Below are positions 46,511 to 58,726 of a DNA stretch of 64,000 nt, in pieces; position 1 is the first letter of the stretch; each line of letters opens with the position of its first letter. Where the stretch lies: assembly GCA_034770075.1 (NCBI GenBank), contig CM068385.1, positions 48,506,721-48,570,720 of the forward strand, written 5' to 3'. The stretch comes from Aralia elata. Its lineage: Eukaryota > Streptophyta > Magnoliopsida > Apiales > Araliaceae. A model generated the notes under the pieces. The model was not told where the DNA came from, did no database searches, and saw only the letters and a list, made by a program, of their open reading frames with translations. The translations under genes were made by a program, and so were the position numbers.

Positions 46511-47050
46511 GACAGGTATCTGACTTGGTTCGCCCTCGACTCGACGAGTATCAACTACGTGAGCCAAATAACCTATACAACCCTTCCTTAGAAATCTCTT
46601 AGCTTGCATCATCGTTAGACAACAATATTGTCTCGGCGATTTACTACCATAGAATACTACATTTGACTTATTAGAAGTCTTCAGGTGTACACACTTCTTT
46701 TTACAGTCGATGACTACTCCGTGAATCGATAACCAATCCATTCCAAGGATCACATCGAACTCCCCCAAACGAATCGGTATCAAATCCACGCTGAGCTTAA
46801 ATCCTCGTAACTCGGCACAACAATTCCTATGAATGCATTCTACGGGGATAATTTCCTTGTTTACTACTTCTACGTTCATAGGGTATTCTAACTTTTCACG
46901 AGGTAAGTCTAACCGTTTAGCAAATTCTTCGGAAACAAAAGAGCAGGTAGCACCCGAATCGAATAACACATAAGCATTTATATCATTGATTGGGATGATA
47001 CCTGACATCATGTCCTTGGACCCCACGACATCCTTCCTTGTGCCCATCAT
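46433..47050 (-). pseudogene. Element F aspartic protease and pre-RT region
   Basis: An open frame of 205 codons. YVLFDSGATCSFVSEEFAKR holds the D-S-G-A active site, with RLGEFDVILGMDWLS forming the second half of the fold, then VREFTDVFPDEIPGLPLD, which leads into RT in Tekay elements. The end overlaps the shifted RT start because of a frame break near 46480. Confidence 0.9.
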
Positions 47051-47766
47051 GGCTTTTCTGATCTTGGTTTGTGCTTTGTCAACGCTTCATTTCCTCCTCG
47101 GCAACGATTGCTTCCTTAAGTAACGTAGGAAATGTGTTGATCTGTAAAACCACAACCTTACTATACGCCCAGGGCTTCAACCCTTGATCAAATCTCTTCG
47201 CTCGCCTAGCTCCGGTGTCCACTTGGTGTGGATCAACCTAGCTAGTTTGTTAAACTTCGTTGCGTACTCTGCTACTGACATATCATCCTTGCTTCAGATC
47301 CAAGAACTTTAATCTCCATACTTGCCTGCGTGCTTTCTAGAAAGTAATTTTTTTGAAAAACCAGCTCCTTTTAAAAACGAGTCCACGCAGTCGCGGTCTT
47401 CCCCAGTTCGGCTTCTATTCGCCTTCCACCAGTAATTTGACTCACCCTTCCTCATGGAAAGTGGAAAAACGAAGTCTTCTGTTCCTCAGTCACTCTTGCG
47501 ACCTTGAAAACTTTCCCCATTTTTTCTACCTATGTCTGGGCTTCACTCGAAATCCATATTCCCACGAAACTCCTGGTGGTCCTAGTAATTTGAAACCCGT
47601 AAAGTTCGTCATGTGATTTCATGGCCAACAACCGCAATGGGCTGGTCTGCCTTGCATCGTTTCCTCTAAACAAGTTCGCAAAGGTCCTCTTGAGGTCAGT
47701 CTGACCCTCCTCGTTATTCACTGACTCTTCCACCCTCGTGTATCGGGGTTGTCTCCTTGACGGCAT
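47051..47766 (-). pseudogene. Element F gag (short, frameshifted)
   Basis: Starts MPSRRQPRYTRVEESVNNEE at 47766, typical of Tekay gag, with FANLFRGNDAR. Frame-broken pieces with TEEQKTSFF and ESNYWWKANRS follow. It spans only about 0.7 kb and I see no CCHC knuckle, so part of gag appears missing or scrambled. Confidence 0.65.
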
Positions 47767-49156
47767 TGTTTGTTCTAAACAAAACCTTACATAAATCCTT
47801 CTTGTTTTACACATCGTGCAAAATTCTACTGATGTTATCATTTAAGAGTCAAGGCACAAAATCGGATCACAATCAATCATGTAATAATACATACCACATT
47901 TATATTCATACACCCTTTAGTGTGTCAAACACTTTATAATTCCGGCATATTCCTATAAATGTTAACTATCCCATTAAGACACAAAAGATGGGATTAATAA
48001 GAACTGCATTCCCCTAGATCTGAAAAGTGGGAATGTATCATCATCATATCAACTCAAGGCACCTTTAGTAAATACTAATAAGCTCATCTTAGTACCTCGT
48101 ACTACTTACATCATATAGCATTCCTGATATCCACTTATCCCTCTGTTACTAACAACAAAATGGGATTCACATAACTATTCCACAACTTACACAAAGTTGG
48201 GACTTACCAACAGATATACTACTAGCTGTACAAAAACTGAGATTCACATTTCTTACATGCATAGATATACTAGTACATATACATTGACTACTATTCTTCA
48301 TTCATTACGACTCACAAAGGTCTTATAACTCTCAGACTTGACCTTTTCTTTCTTTTATTTCCTCCACATATTCCTTATATCGGGCTCCAAATTGATCCTT
48401 CTTAGGGATTTCTATTATCTCATCATTCAGTTCCATCTCTAGATTACTTTTTTCCAGATCAGACACTAAATCTACCCTTGGTTCATTTCTTATAATCTCT
48501 CTGTTGGTCCTCTCCTTTCTAATCATTAAAACAATCTAAATTGCCATCAGTCATCTCTTAATTTATTCATTTTTTTTGCATATAACATCATTCATCTCAA
48601 TACTCTCAACTTTTGCTTAACAACTCTATATGAGTTCATTACCTTTGTCTCACCTGACATTCCACCATAAAGCTTAATAACTTAACTAACACTTCAAAAT
48701 ATCGATATATTCATTATTTATCGAATTAATCATTTCCTTCTTGCAAACCTTAACCCAACAGATTCTAAGGTACCCTCTCTTCATCACAAAGAAACTCTAT
48801 ACCACATCACTCCAATATCTTATCTAATGAATAGCCACAAAAATTAATCAATAGCCACAGAATTGATCAATAGCATCAAATGATTACTCTAATTACCTCG
48901 AATATCTATAAACTCCAGCTTACAATGGATCGTCCATACTTAATGGTCTTCACTTTACCATATTATCTCATCAATACACATTCCTCAAATTATCCACAAG
49001 CTTAATAACACCAACGTATGATCCAAATCCTCAATTTTAAGATCATAATAAATTTCTACCCAAAAATAACTCTATATGAGTTCTATCCCCTTCTATTCAT
49101 CTATATTCTCTCAGGTTATAGCCTAAGGACTCTTTCGCCTAAAGGTTATAACCTAT
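47767..49156 (-). other. Element F leader between primer site and gag
   Basis: About 1.4 kb, AT-rich. A 64-codon minus frame (48526-48332, start MIRKERTNREIIRNEPRVDL) is highly charged and unknown to me; it may be chance or a small leader ORF. I see nothing else. Confidence 0.5.
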
Positions 49157-49172
49157 AGCTTTGATACCAACC
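49157..49172 (-). other. Primer binding site, initiator tRNA-Met, element F
   Basis: Minus sense GGTTGGTATCAAAGCT directly after the LTR end TGTCACA. Matches the initiator-Met primer motif TGGTATCAGAGC with one change. Confidence 0.8.
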
Positions 49173-49441
49173 TGTGACAACCCCCAAATGCGGGTTCTCC
49201 AAATACCCGGATTCGGTCATCACGATCCAACATAACATCCACCTATAAACTATACATATGGTATCTAAAATGCGGAAATAAAATAAATATACGTTGTTCA
49301 TTACAAGGGTGTTACTAGTCCCAGAATACGATATAACCTTAAACATTTACACAATCCATACCCTAAATAGCTATCAGGGTTTAAATTACATTAACAGTAA
49401 TTAACTAACACATGAATCTAAAGTCTGCTACGAGAAGTCTA

Positions 49442-49537
49442 TCATTTCATCTTTTCTTTCCCTTTGTTCTTCCCTGACGTCTTTGGTTTAGCTGCAATGA
49501 AGTCATGATATAGCAAGAATGAGCAACGAGTTTGCCC
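49442..49537 (-). other. LTR F (5' copy) hairpin plus GKNKGKEKMK frame
   Basis: Minus sense GGGCAAACTCGTTGCTC (49537-49521), TTGCAG, then from 49491 KPKTSGKNKGKEKMK and TGA. A 61-codon ORF starting at 49627 includes it, the same length as the one in E, with a hydrophobic first half. Confidence 0.6.
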
Positions 49538-52497
49538 AGCAAGTTTAAAGTGCAACAATAAAGATATATCATGATGAAGGGATATTAAAGGGATTTCAAC
49601 AATAGGAATAATTAGAAGCAAGAACATTAAATGCTTTTAGAACCAATTGACAGTCTAAATAGACTTTGAACGATAACTTCCAGAGGAGTCAATAGCTGGT
49701 TGACCCTCTGGTTACTGGCTACAGAATAACGTACTTGAGGGGATCAGCCTCGCGTACCTATGTATATGCATAACACTTAATTCTGCTATTTGTACCTTAT
49801 ATACGGTACGTGGTGGTACTCCCCTAGAAATAAAGGGGTGTTCATACAGTCTAAGAATCCTTACCATTGATTGGTTCAGATAGCTTTTTATAAACTCTCA
49901 CATAATATGTCTGACCGAACAAGGGTTTCAGACTTAACCATGAATGGTTTATAAATTTCTGAATTTAAATATACGAATTCAAATGCACGAATGTCAATAA
50001 CTATACAGATGTGGAATAATTTTAAAAGTAATTAGACCACTTAAAGCGTGGCTCGGAAATAAGATTCAAGCTTAAAGAATAAACTTGCAACAATATATAC
50101 CTTTTTGCACGAATTAAAACAATGCATAAGGTTTTAAAAGCTTGCTCAATGCAAAAATTGAGTGAGAAGAACTTGCAAAAATGAAAGAAGTTTAGGGTTA
50201 GGAACTTGCAATATTTAAAGTTTCGGAATAGAGAACTTGCCTGTCTGCTCAGCTACAAGTAATTCTAGCTTTAACTAATTGGCCTTGAAGAACCTAACAT
50301 TGATAGCGTCGATCTACCAATTAGTACTACTGCGTAGTTGTATATCGATACGCTTACTTATGCTATTTATTTAACAATTAAGCAAATCACATAGCACACA
50401 TAAGTTAATAAAACTATCGTAAATCCTATAAAAACACTTAATATTATCAATCCTGATAATATTTAATTCACCTCTTGGTATTATTAGTCCACTAATAACA
50501 CTTTTATTCGTTTACTAATGTTATTAACATCTTAATAATATTTTAATCATCCAATAATACTTTAATCTAATATTATTAATCTCTTAATAATATTTTAATT
50601 CTTATATCATTAATAATATTTTAATCTAATATTATTAGCCATTTTAATAACATCTTAATCATTTATTAATGCTTAAAACAAATATTATTACCCATTCAAT
50701 AATATTTCCATGAAGTTTTAACCTTAATATTTCTTTGTTTACTAAAAAATATCGACGAATTCTTATATTACAAATATCATAGTAATATTTTAATAAGTTA
50801 TTAGGCGAATAAACAATTTATCCTAATTGTTTTACCCTTTATTAAACAACTCCTTTACTACCCATAAAAGGTCATAAATATTATTTCTCATTAAATATTA
50901 CCAAAATACCCCTCAATAGTTAGAATATATAATATTAGGAGTATCCAAGCTTAAAAATCACATTTTCCTTATTTATGACATCATTTAACCATTTATTTTC
51001 TTTTAACCATAACTATAACATTATTATGAAAAATAGCAAATAGGCTCTGAAAATTATTATTCTCTGGATCTGGATAGTATATGATCCAACAATGATCCAC
51101 CAATTTTCCTGGAATTTTAGAAAGTGATTTACTATATTTAAAGTACCCAAAACCTCCGAATCTTGTTACATTTTTCATAAATCGAGTTTTGCTCAGAAAA
51201 TTCTAAAATTTTCAGGGTACACTCTCATAATATACATAAACATACTGTAATATTTTCATATGTTTTCAAGGTATACACAGTGATAAATCCGGGTATAAAT
51301 ATTTAGGAGTCCTTCACGGTAAAAGCCATTACACAAAAACTACACATCAAAACGTGTTCGTTCTTTTTCCTACTTGTAGATAACTTCTTAAGGTACCTCT
51401 ATGATTTTTCCCAGATTTTTAAAAGATTTATAACTGGCCGAAACAACCTTTGGAAAAATGAGGACAGCAAGCTTTTAGGGTTTTAAAGCTTTAAGTTTTA
51501 TAGCTGGACTGTTTTGGGAAAATAGCCCCCAAGGCTTCAAAAATTATTGGATTTGTATTCTACCACTTGGGTTTACTAGCTAACTCATGTATCTAGCACT
51601 CCCTTTTAACGGATCACAAATCCAAGTTGTAGATCTCAAGTTATGGGTGATCCAAGTGAAGAAAAGCTAAGGTTTTTACCCTTTAAGAACATAAGTTCCT
51701 TTTCTTCCTTTGAATCTCCATTCTAACACTCAAGAGGATTAGATCTATACATAAAGCATGAAGATCTAATGATTCTTGAGTCTTAGAATAAAATCTCTCA
51801 AAAACTATGAAAATAAAACAAAGTAAGAAAGAAGAAAATGATTTAGGGTTTCACCTTGATCTTGTAGCTACTCTCCTTGATCTACCAAAGTATGTGATGA
51901 ACTTGGGATGCATGAACTATGCTAATCTCACTCTCTTTTTCTCTCTAAGCTCTCACTTTGTGTTCTTGCTTGGGAGAAATGAAAGAAGGAGATGAAAAGA
52001 AGAAATGAACTTGAAATGAAATGAAAGGATAGAATACTTGCAAGTATAATGCTAAATTAGAATTCATGCTATTATCCCCCACATCTTTCTTACCCATTGG
52101 ATATAAGAGTTCACCTTATCCCTTCATTTTAGCCTTAATCTTATCTTTAAGTGTGCTAATTAGATTTTCCACCAATGGGAGCTTGACAACCTTGTCCTTT
52201 GTGTAAGAGTTACCAAATAAAGCAAGTTGATTGACATAATTTCATGCCTTAAAAGGCTTAATAGGGCTTAATAGGTAATAAACATAGTTTAACAATTTTA
52301 ATATGTATTACCCTAATTGTTTATTTTAGGGTTTCTATTTCCAATCTTATGAAATTTAATTACTTACACATATCTCTTTAACTTGTAAACCTAATTAGGC
52401 TAATAAAATTCAAATCTATTTAAATGCAATTATTGGGTCATTTAATTTAACCCAATGATTGATTAATTAATTTGCCACACTATTAATTACTACAACT

Positions 52498-53090
52498 CAT
52501 GATCAAATAAATAATTGGTTCTTAGTTCCTTAATTAAATAAGCTAATCAATTAGAAAATTGAATTACTAATTGAACTATTAAATTTTATTATTCAATGTG
52601 ACAATATTCTCATTAAATTAATACTTTTATTAATTAATCTACTCAATTCAATATATTAACTATATTCAATTTACTTGCATGATTAATTAGTAACAACTTT
52701 ATCAATTTAATTGATATTAAACCTTAGGAGCTTGTTCACTAATTTAACTATACTATTAGTGACCCCCTTTACTCAAACTTAAAACAATTCCATCACCCAT
52801 GATCGAATAAATAATTGGCCTTAGTTTCCTTAATTAAATAAGCTAATCAATTAGAAATTGATTTACTAATTGAACTATTAAATTTTATTATTCAATGTGA
52901 CAATATTCTCATTAATTAATACTTTTATTAATTAATTTACTCAATTCAATATACTAAGTATATTCAATTTACTTGCATGATTAATTAGTAACTACTTTAT
53001 CAATTTAATTGATATTAAACATTAAGGCTTGTTCACTAATTTAACTATACTATTAGTGACCCCCTTTACTCAACTTAAAATAATTCATCA
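52498..53090. repeat. 293-bp tandem duplication in F 5' LTR
   Basis: Two copies starting CATGATC at 52498 and 52798, matching 30098-30683. The spacing is 300 here because several single bases are extra relative to the 3' LTR copy. Confidence 0.88.
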
Positions 53091-53214
53091 CCTAGTCATG
53101 TAGGCTACCAATGCACACAAAAGGTTCAAATAAGCACACAAACTAACTTATTAAAAATTTAATTTATATATTTAATTAATAATGACGTTTAAAATTCACG
53201 GGCACTACACGTAA

Positions 53215-53331
53215 AATCACTATTCACGGGGCACGTTTACCGAGGCACTATTCACGCCATAATATTTTTGCGTCTTGCAACTTGAAAATTTATATTTTCA
53301 CGCCATAATATTTTCACGCCATAATATTTTT
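53215..53331 (+). mobile_element. Remainder of the unit-1 LTR G fragment
   Basis: AAATCACTATTCACGGGGC onward continues 26595-26786 after element F. It has one extra TTTTCACGCCATAATA-type repeat relative to units 2 and 3. It then joins the E end at about 53332. Confidence 0.8.
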
Positions 53332-54335
53332 AATGAGCACACAAAGCTAACTCATTAAAAATTAAAATTTATATTTAATTAGTAATGAAGTTTGAAAATT
53401 CTCGGATATTACATTAAGTGAGTCTTGTAACTTGCAAAAGTTTGGACAAGCTTCCTAAGGAAGCTTGGTGTGGTCAGGTATCCCCCCTTGGGGTTCCCTA
53501 CATGGCTTTGTTTTGCTTAACTAATCTAACACATTGACCCCCTTTAACTTCTTTAAGTTTGGGCTAGGGTTTGGGCTTTGTGATATTCTAGACCTTGATA
53601 AGATTCGTATATGTAAATTATGTATTTATTAAATGAAATTTCTTGTTCCAACTCTGTGTTATGTGATTGTATATTTTAATAAAGAATTCGGTCAAATAAT
53701 TTTTTTTTCGAAGTTGCTTAGTCGTGCTTACATTGACAAAATGATTTGTTGTGTTTTCCACGATTTTACCAAGAAGCATCCCGACAAATTATTTTTGACA
53801 AGTTGCCGCGTCGTGCTTGGGAAGGACAAAGTGATTTGTCGTGCTTATGATGACAAGCTGCATTGTCGAGCTTGGAAGATATTTTCATTGAAGAGCTTAG
53901 AAGATAGGTTCAATTGCAAGCTGCTTTGTCGAGTTTACGCCTAGCACACGCTAGCTTACGCCTGGCACACGCTAAGTACTAAAGTGTAATTAACCTAGGT
54001 ATTAAAGTGTAATAAACCACTTTTTCTTAGCCTAAAGTGTAATTGTAACGATCGGGAATTTTGAAATTTCTTGTAACCCGAGTTTATGTGAATAAAATGA
54101 ATTTTTATATTTATTTATAGTATTATGTGTTACGTGCTTAAAGGTTGTGTTATAACCTAGAATATGTGTATGTGTTGGATTTTACGTGTTGTAGTGTCGT
54201 TAGGGTGAATATATTAACTTTACAAAAAATCGCAAAATCACTATTCACGGGGCTCGTTTACCGAGGCACTATTCACGCCATAATATTTTTGCGTCTTGCA
54301 ACTTGAAAATTTATATTTTCACGCCATAATATTTT
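53332..54335. repeat. Tandem unit 2 (E-end, 631-bp segment, G-start)
   Basis: E terminal fragment 53332-53413 with TTAAG next to it, the 631-bp segment to 54043, and the G start from 54044 to the junction. The 103-codon frame is 53633-53944. The junction of G (AATATTTTT) to E (AATGAGCACAC) is the duplication breakpoint. Confidence 0.88.
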
Positions 54336-55048
54336 TAATGAGCACACAAAGCTAACTCATTAAAAATTAAAATTTATATTTAATTAGTAATGAAGTTTGA
54401 AAATTCTCGGATATTACATTAAGTGAGTCTTGCAACTTGCAAAAGTTTGGCCAAGCTTCCTAAGGAAGCTTGGTGTGGCCGGGTATCCCCCCTTGGGACT
54501 CCCTACATGGCTTTGTTTTGCTTAAATAATCTAACACATTGACCCCCTTTAACTTCTTTAAGTTTGGGCTAGGGTTTGGGCTTTGTGATATTCTAGACCT
54601 TGATAAGATTTGTATATGTAAATTATGTGTTTATTAAATGAAATTTCTTGTTCTAACTCTGTGTTATGTGATTGTATATTTTAATAAAGAATTCGGTCAA
54701 ATAATTTCTTTTTCGAAGCTGCTTAGTCGTGCTTACATTGACAAAATGATTTGTCGTGTTTTCCACGATTTTACCAAGAAGCATCCCGACAAATTATTTT
54801 TGACCAGTTGCCGCGTCGTGCTTGGGAAGGACAAAGTGATTTGTCGTGCTTATGGTGACAAGCTGCATTGTCGAGCTTGGAAGATATTTTCATTGAAGAG
54901 CTTAGAAGATAGGTTCAATTGCAAGCTGCTTTGTCGAGTTTACGCCTAGCACACGCTAGCTTATGCCTGGCACACGCTAAGTACTAAAGTGTAATTAACC
55001 TAGGTATTAAAGTGTAATAAACCACTTTTTCTTAGCCTAAAGTGCAAT
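54336..55048. repeat. Tandem unit 3 (E-end and 631-bp segment)
   Basis: E fragment to 54418, then the segment to 55048, exactly 1005 bp after unit 2. The 103-codon frame is 54638-54949. This unit runs into the complete LTR G. Confidence 0.88.
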
Positions 55049-56884
55049 TGTAACGATCGGGAATTTTGAAATTTCTTGTAACCCGAGTTTATGTGAATAA
55101 AATGAATTTTTATATTTATTTATAGTATTATGTGTTACGTGCTTAAAGGTTGTGTTATAACCTAGAATATGTGTATGTGTTGGATTTTACGTGTTGTAGT
55201 GTCGTTAGGGTGAATATATTAACTTTGCGAAAAATCGCAAAATCACTATTCACGGGGCACGTTTACCGAGGCACTATTCACGCCATAATATTTTTCCGTC
55301 TTTTCAACCTTAATAAATTTCAGTAATACACGTGTGCGAAATGATAATTTTTCCAAGTGTCAGACTTTCATCTTAAGCCCAATGGTGATTTAATTAGAAG
55401 CCCATGTGGTTTTAAGGGTGACCCAAACCCATGACCCAACCCATGACCCAAGACTTGACCCATGTGGGATATGGGCATAAAAATCAGCATAGTGGTATTA
55501 GAAGGAAGGAGTATGCGGGTAGTAAGGGAGAAAGAACCCAAATTGGAGCATTAAAATTGGTGTGTTGTTTAAATAGGAAACAAGTAAACATTCTAAACCA
55601 ATAGGAATCAAGGAGGAAACATGTGAGCCAATGGGAGCTTAGCAAGGAGGAGGGTATCGGCCAAATGGCCTTGAGCCAAGAAAATGCAAGTCTCCAATGG
55701 AGACATGCTCATCAAACATCTCCCTCAAATGCTCTACCCCTTTCATTTCTCCTGAAGCCACCCATTCCATCTCCTCCAAAACTATTCAGCAACTTCCCTT
55801 GCTTAATCCATCCCATTCCAGCCATTCCTCCTCCTCTATTTCCAAGTTGCTTCAGTTTGCTAAGAGAAGAGATAGAGAGAGAGTGAGAGAGCTGCAAATA
55901 GAGAGAGAAAAAAAAACTGCAGAAAACACAAAGAAGAAAGGAAGGGTGAGAGCTACGGGAGGAACCAAGAAAGGAGGAGAACTATATACACCATCCCATC
56001 TTCATCTTCATTTCACACGTTCCATTCTCCCATGTACCATTCCATTTCCAAGCTGCTATAGAAAACAAGGAAGAAGAAGGAACAAGTGAAAGGAAAAGGG
56101 AAAGGTTCGGAAGAAGAAGAAGAAGAGAATAAGAGGTTCGGGTGAACCAATGAGGAAGAAAAAGACTCAAGCCAAGCCCTAGCAAAGCTTCATAACACCT
56201 AGGAAGGATTTACAGAGGTAAATCTTCAACCTAAAACGATTTCCTTTTGATTTCATTAAGTTTTTACAAAGTTTTCTTGGTTTTCAAGCTTTTATGCTTG
56301 GTAGATGATTTGTGGTTAATTTTTGTTGTTGTGGTTGGTTGTGGTTGTTTAATATTGTTACCAAGACATCTTGGAAGCCATTAATAATATTAAAGTGGAA
56401 CAAAAACGTAAGAAATCCTTACCTATGCTTAAGGAGGATGAAGAACATGAAGGACAATGGACTTTTTAGACATTCGGACCATTTTAGAGGACTTTGTAGC
56501 TATATTTTCATGTGTGTTTAATTTATTTGATGTTATGGTATTGTGGTTCCATGGGTTACAAAGTTAACCCAATTGGAATCGAGTATAAAGGTGTTAAAAC
56601 GAAGATTTGGTGTTGATTTTAGTGAAGAACACCAAGAACACGAAAATAGAGCGTGAGTTGATACTTTGGTCAAGGATTTGAACATTTTAATATTAATGGA
56701 TAGCTCTAAATTTTTGATATGTTGTAGCTCTATGCCTTAGGAGTCCATAGAGTCCGAAATGGACCAATTTGAAGGTGTATAGAAGGAGTTATGGTGGTTG
56801 GAAGCAAGATAGGTCTAGAACACCAAAAAAACAGAGTATTCCGCGAAGCTGGACAAACGAGCACCGTAATCTACTGCATACAGC

Positions 56885-56931
56885 ACTGGGGCGCTGGTAT
56901 TAGGCTTGTTTTCAGCGCCGGGGCGCTAGGC
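56885..56931. repeat. GC palindrome pair in LTR G
   Basis: CTGGGGCGCTGG and AGCGCCGGGGCGCT are separated by a TATTAGGCTTGTTTTC spacer. Same two-unit layout as LTR E, different core. Confidence 0.7.
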
Positions 56932-56969
56932 CTCAGGTGGTAAAGGTCAGTTTTGACGTCCTTTAGTAA

Positions 56970-57060
56970 AACGGACATAACTTTCTCGTACGAACTTCGT
57001 TTTGGATGATTCAAGATGATCCGGAACGAGGACGAATAGACCTACAACTTTCATTTGATA
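56970..57060 (-). repeat. 85-bp module in LTR G (reverse sense)
   Basis: Read on the minus strand: GTTGTAGGTC, an AATCATCC block, GAAGTTCGTACGAGAAAGTTATGTCC split by one or two changes, then GTTTTAC. It is close to copy 1 of the module in element B, although the host elements belong to different lineages. Confidence 0.65.
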
Positions 57061-58361
57061 AGTTTTAACATTTGAGGTCGGGATAAAATCTTAAATTGGC
57101 CATTTTTAAGACTGATGTGTAATTAGAGACAATCGGAGGGCGTCGGGCATGCGCGTATGCAACGTGTGATGCTTCCAACGCTATAAGATGTTGTTCTAAG
57201 TTCTAAAACATGAATGTTATGAATTATAATGATACTTAGGATTAGCCAATGGGTATTAGATATATCGAAGGGGCGTGCTAGGCGTACGCAATTGCGTATC
57301 ACTTAGGCATTCGAATAGACAAATTTGGCATACAGACGTACAAGCGTCGTAACGTCGTAACCAGTGGGCATAACCTTGTTTAATATTTTGTGTCTTATTT
57401 GAATAAAACATTATAGAGTAGTATATACCATTATTTGGTATCCAGTATGTGACTAATTGTTATGTGAAAATGTACTTAATTGTGTAGGATATTAAGGAGC
57501 GTGTGTTGTAATATTGTAGCAGGCGCACCAGGAAAGTTTCTTTCTTTAACCCTTGTCTAACCCTTGTGTTGGGCAAGTTCTATTGTGCGAGTTAATTATT
57601 GATTGAGTAATCATTCTATATTATTGCATGTTCCTTACTCAACTATTTTTATTTGAGCAAGTTTCCTATTTCATACAAATGTTGTATGTTGTTTGCAAGT
57701 ATTACTCCATTAAGCGAGTTTCTTATCTTATTCAAGATATTCTGAACAGGTTCCTTTACTTCAATCTTTGTTGCATTGCAAGTACTCTTAGAATGAACTG
57801 ATATTTGTTCACATTATTTAACTATGCTTCGACGCATGTTATTCAAGCTTTCAAGTTCTATATTCCATGAACTATATAAAATAGATGTCAAAGCCAATTG
57901 TTTCGGCTAGACGTATGTTTAATCATCATTTTTGTTCAGTAAAGCTATCCGATCAAATTGTTTGGTTTGGATTCCTATGTAAAGCTGAGATGAACAACCC
58001 TCATAGCAGGGGAAACAGTATGTATGTCGGGGAACCGACACGCGCGCGAACAGTATGTAAAAGGGGTTATGCATAACACCGGGTACATTAGGCTGATCAC
58101 CTATTGTATTAGTATATTGGATTATCGGATGAATTTCTGGTGATTCTAGTAAAAGTTTAGTGTCATGATGACCACTCAGTATAAGATATTTCCTCCATTT
58201 GGAAATATTGAAATCATTCGGTCCATAGAGGCCCTACAATTGTGTTAATGAGATCATTCGTTGAGATTATGCAAATTCTTGAGCTATCTTTTGTTCTCTT
58301 GATTCTTGTAAGCTATAAAGTATTCATTTGATGATTCATGGTTATTGTTATTATACTTGCT

Positions 58362-58467
58362 GAGCAAATTTGTTGCTCACCCTTGCTTTCCTTAAAATAT
58401 TTCAGTTAGTGGAGCTCGTGGTGAAAGTTTTGGGAAGGATAAAGGCAAAGGCAAAGCTACGGAATAG
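58362..58467 (+). other. LTR G hairpin plus short GKDKGKGK frame
   Basis: GAGCAAATTTGTTGCTC (58362-58378) is a perfect 6-bp stem; then TTTCAG ending at 58405 and, in phase 2, SGARGESFGKDKGKGKATE with stop TAG (58465-58467). An in-frame TAA lies a few codons upstream of the CAG. A continuous upstream ORF is therefore excluded, which favours a splice-acceptor reading. 260-365 bp from the LTR end. Confidence 0.6.
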
Positions 58468-58726
58468 CTCTGTACCGTTAAGATCACCATTTTGATTATG
58501 TATTAAGACTCGTTGACTTTTGTGATGTATTAAGACTTAATTACCCTTATGTATTAAGTTACGTTTGTAGAAGTTTTGGTTTCGAGACTTGGGACATGAT
58601 TATTTATGTTATATCAATATAAATATTCTTTTATTTCCACTATAAGTTATCAATTGTATGACATATGTATGAGATAGTGACGAACCAGGTCCGCGGTTCG
58701 GGTGACCCGGATTTGGGGGCATGACA

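Larger units (their letters stand above)
26787..53209 (-). mobile_element. Element F, Tekay-type chromovirus with 4-kb LTRs, hosting element A2
   Basis: Minus order: 5' LTR 53209-49173, initiator-Met primer site, leader, gag, protease, RT, RNase H, integrase with chromodomain, polypurine tract, 3' LTR 43520-26787 interrupted by A2. Perfect target duplication CGTAA (26782-26786, 53210-53214). Without A2 it is about 13.7 kb. The coding region has many one-base frameshifts, but the two LTRs differ mostly by indels with very few substitutions, so a recent insertion with read errors is possible. Confidence 0.92.
49173..53209 (-). repeat. Element F 5' LTR (4037 bp)
   Basis: Plus-strand ends TGTGACAACCCCC and GGGCACTACA. 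It contains the lysine-rich frame (49442-49491) and hairpin (49537-49521), the AT-rich repeats, and the 293-bp tandem pair (about 52498-53090). At 4 kb it is long for plant LTRs though within the range of Tekay/Del elements. Confidence 0.92.
55049..58726 (+). mobile_element. Element G, solo Tekay-type LTR (3678 bp), plus orientation
   Basis: Starts TGTAACGATCGGGAATTTTG, ends GGATTTGGGGGCATGACA. The right flank GTAAT (58727-58731) pairs with GTAAT before the unit-2 copy and GCAAT (55044-55048) here. No internal region is present. Inside: a TATA-like ACTATATACA (about 55981) with purine-rich flanks, a GC palindrome pair, the 85-bp module in reverse, and the hairpin and lysine-rich frame. Frames at 55623-56089 are low-complexity shadows. 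Confidence 0.9.

Noticed and set aside
43553..47766. Host gene with DNA-binding chromodomain
   Set aside because: The chromodomain trace is the C-terminus of the element F integrase, in order after RT and RNase H and next to a polypurine tract.
53332..55048. Satellite or centromeric array
   Set aside because: Only three units with breakpoints in known LTRs; no higher-order array is seen.
55623..56089. Overlapping plus and minus frames in LTR G
   Set aside because: Ser, Pro, Lys and Arg-rich low-complexity translations of a purine-rich LTR stretch; several frames open together.
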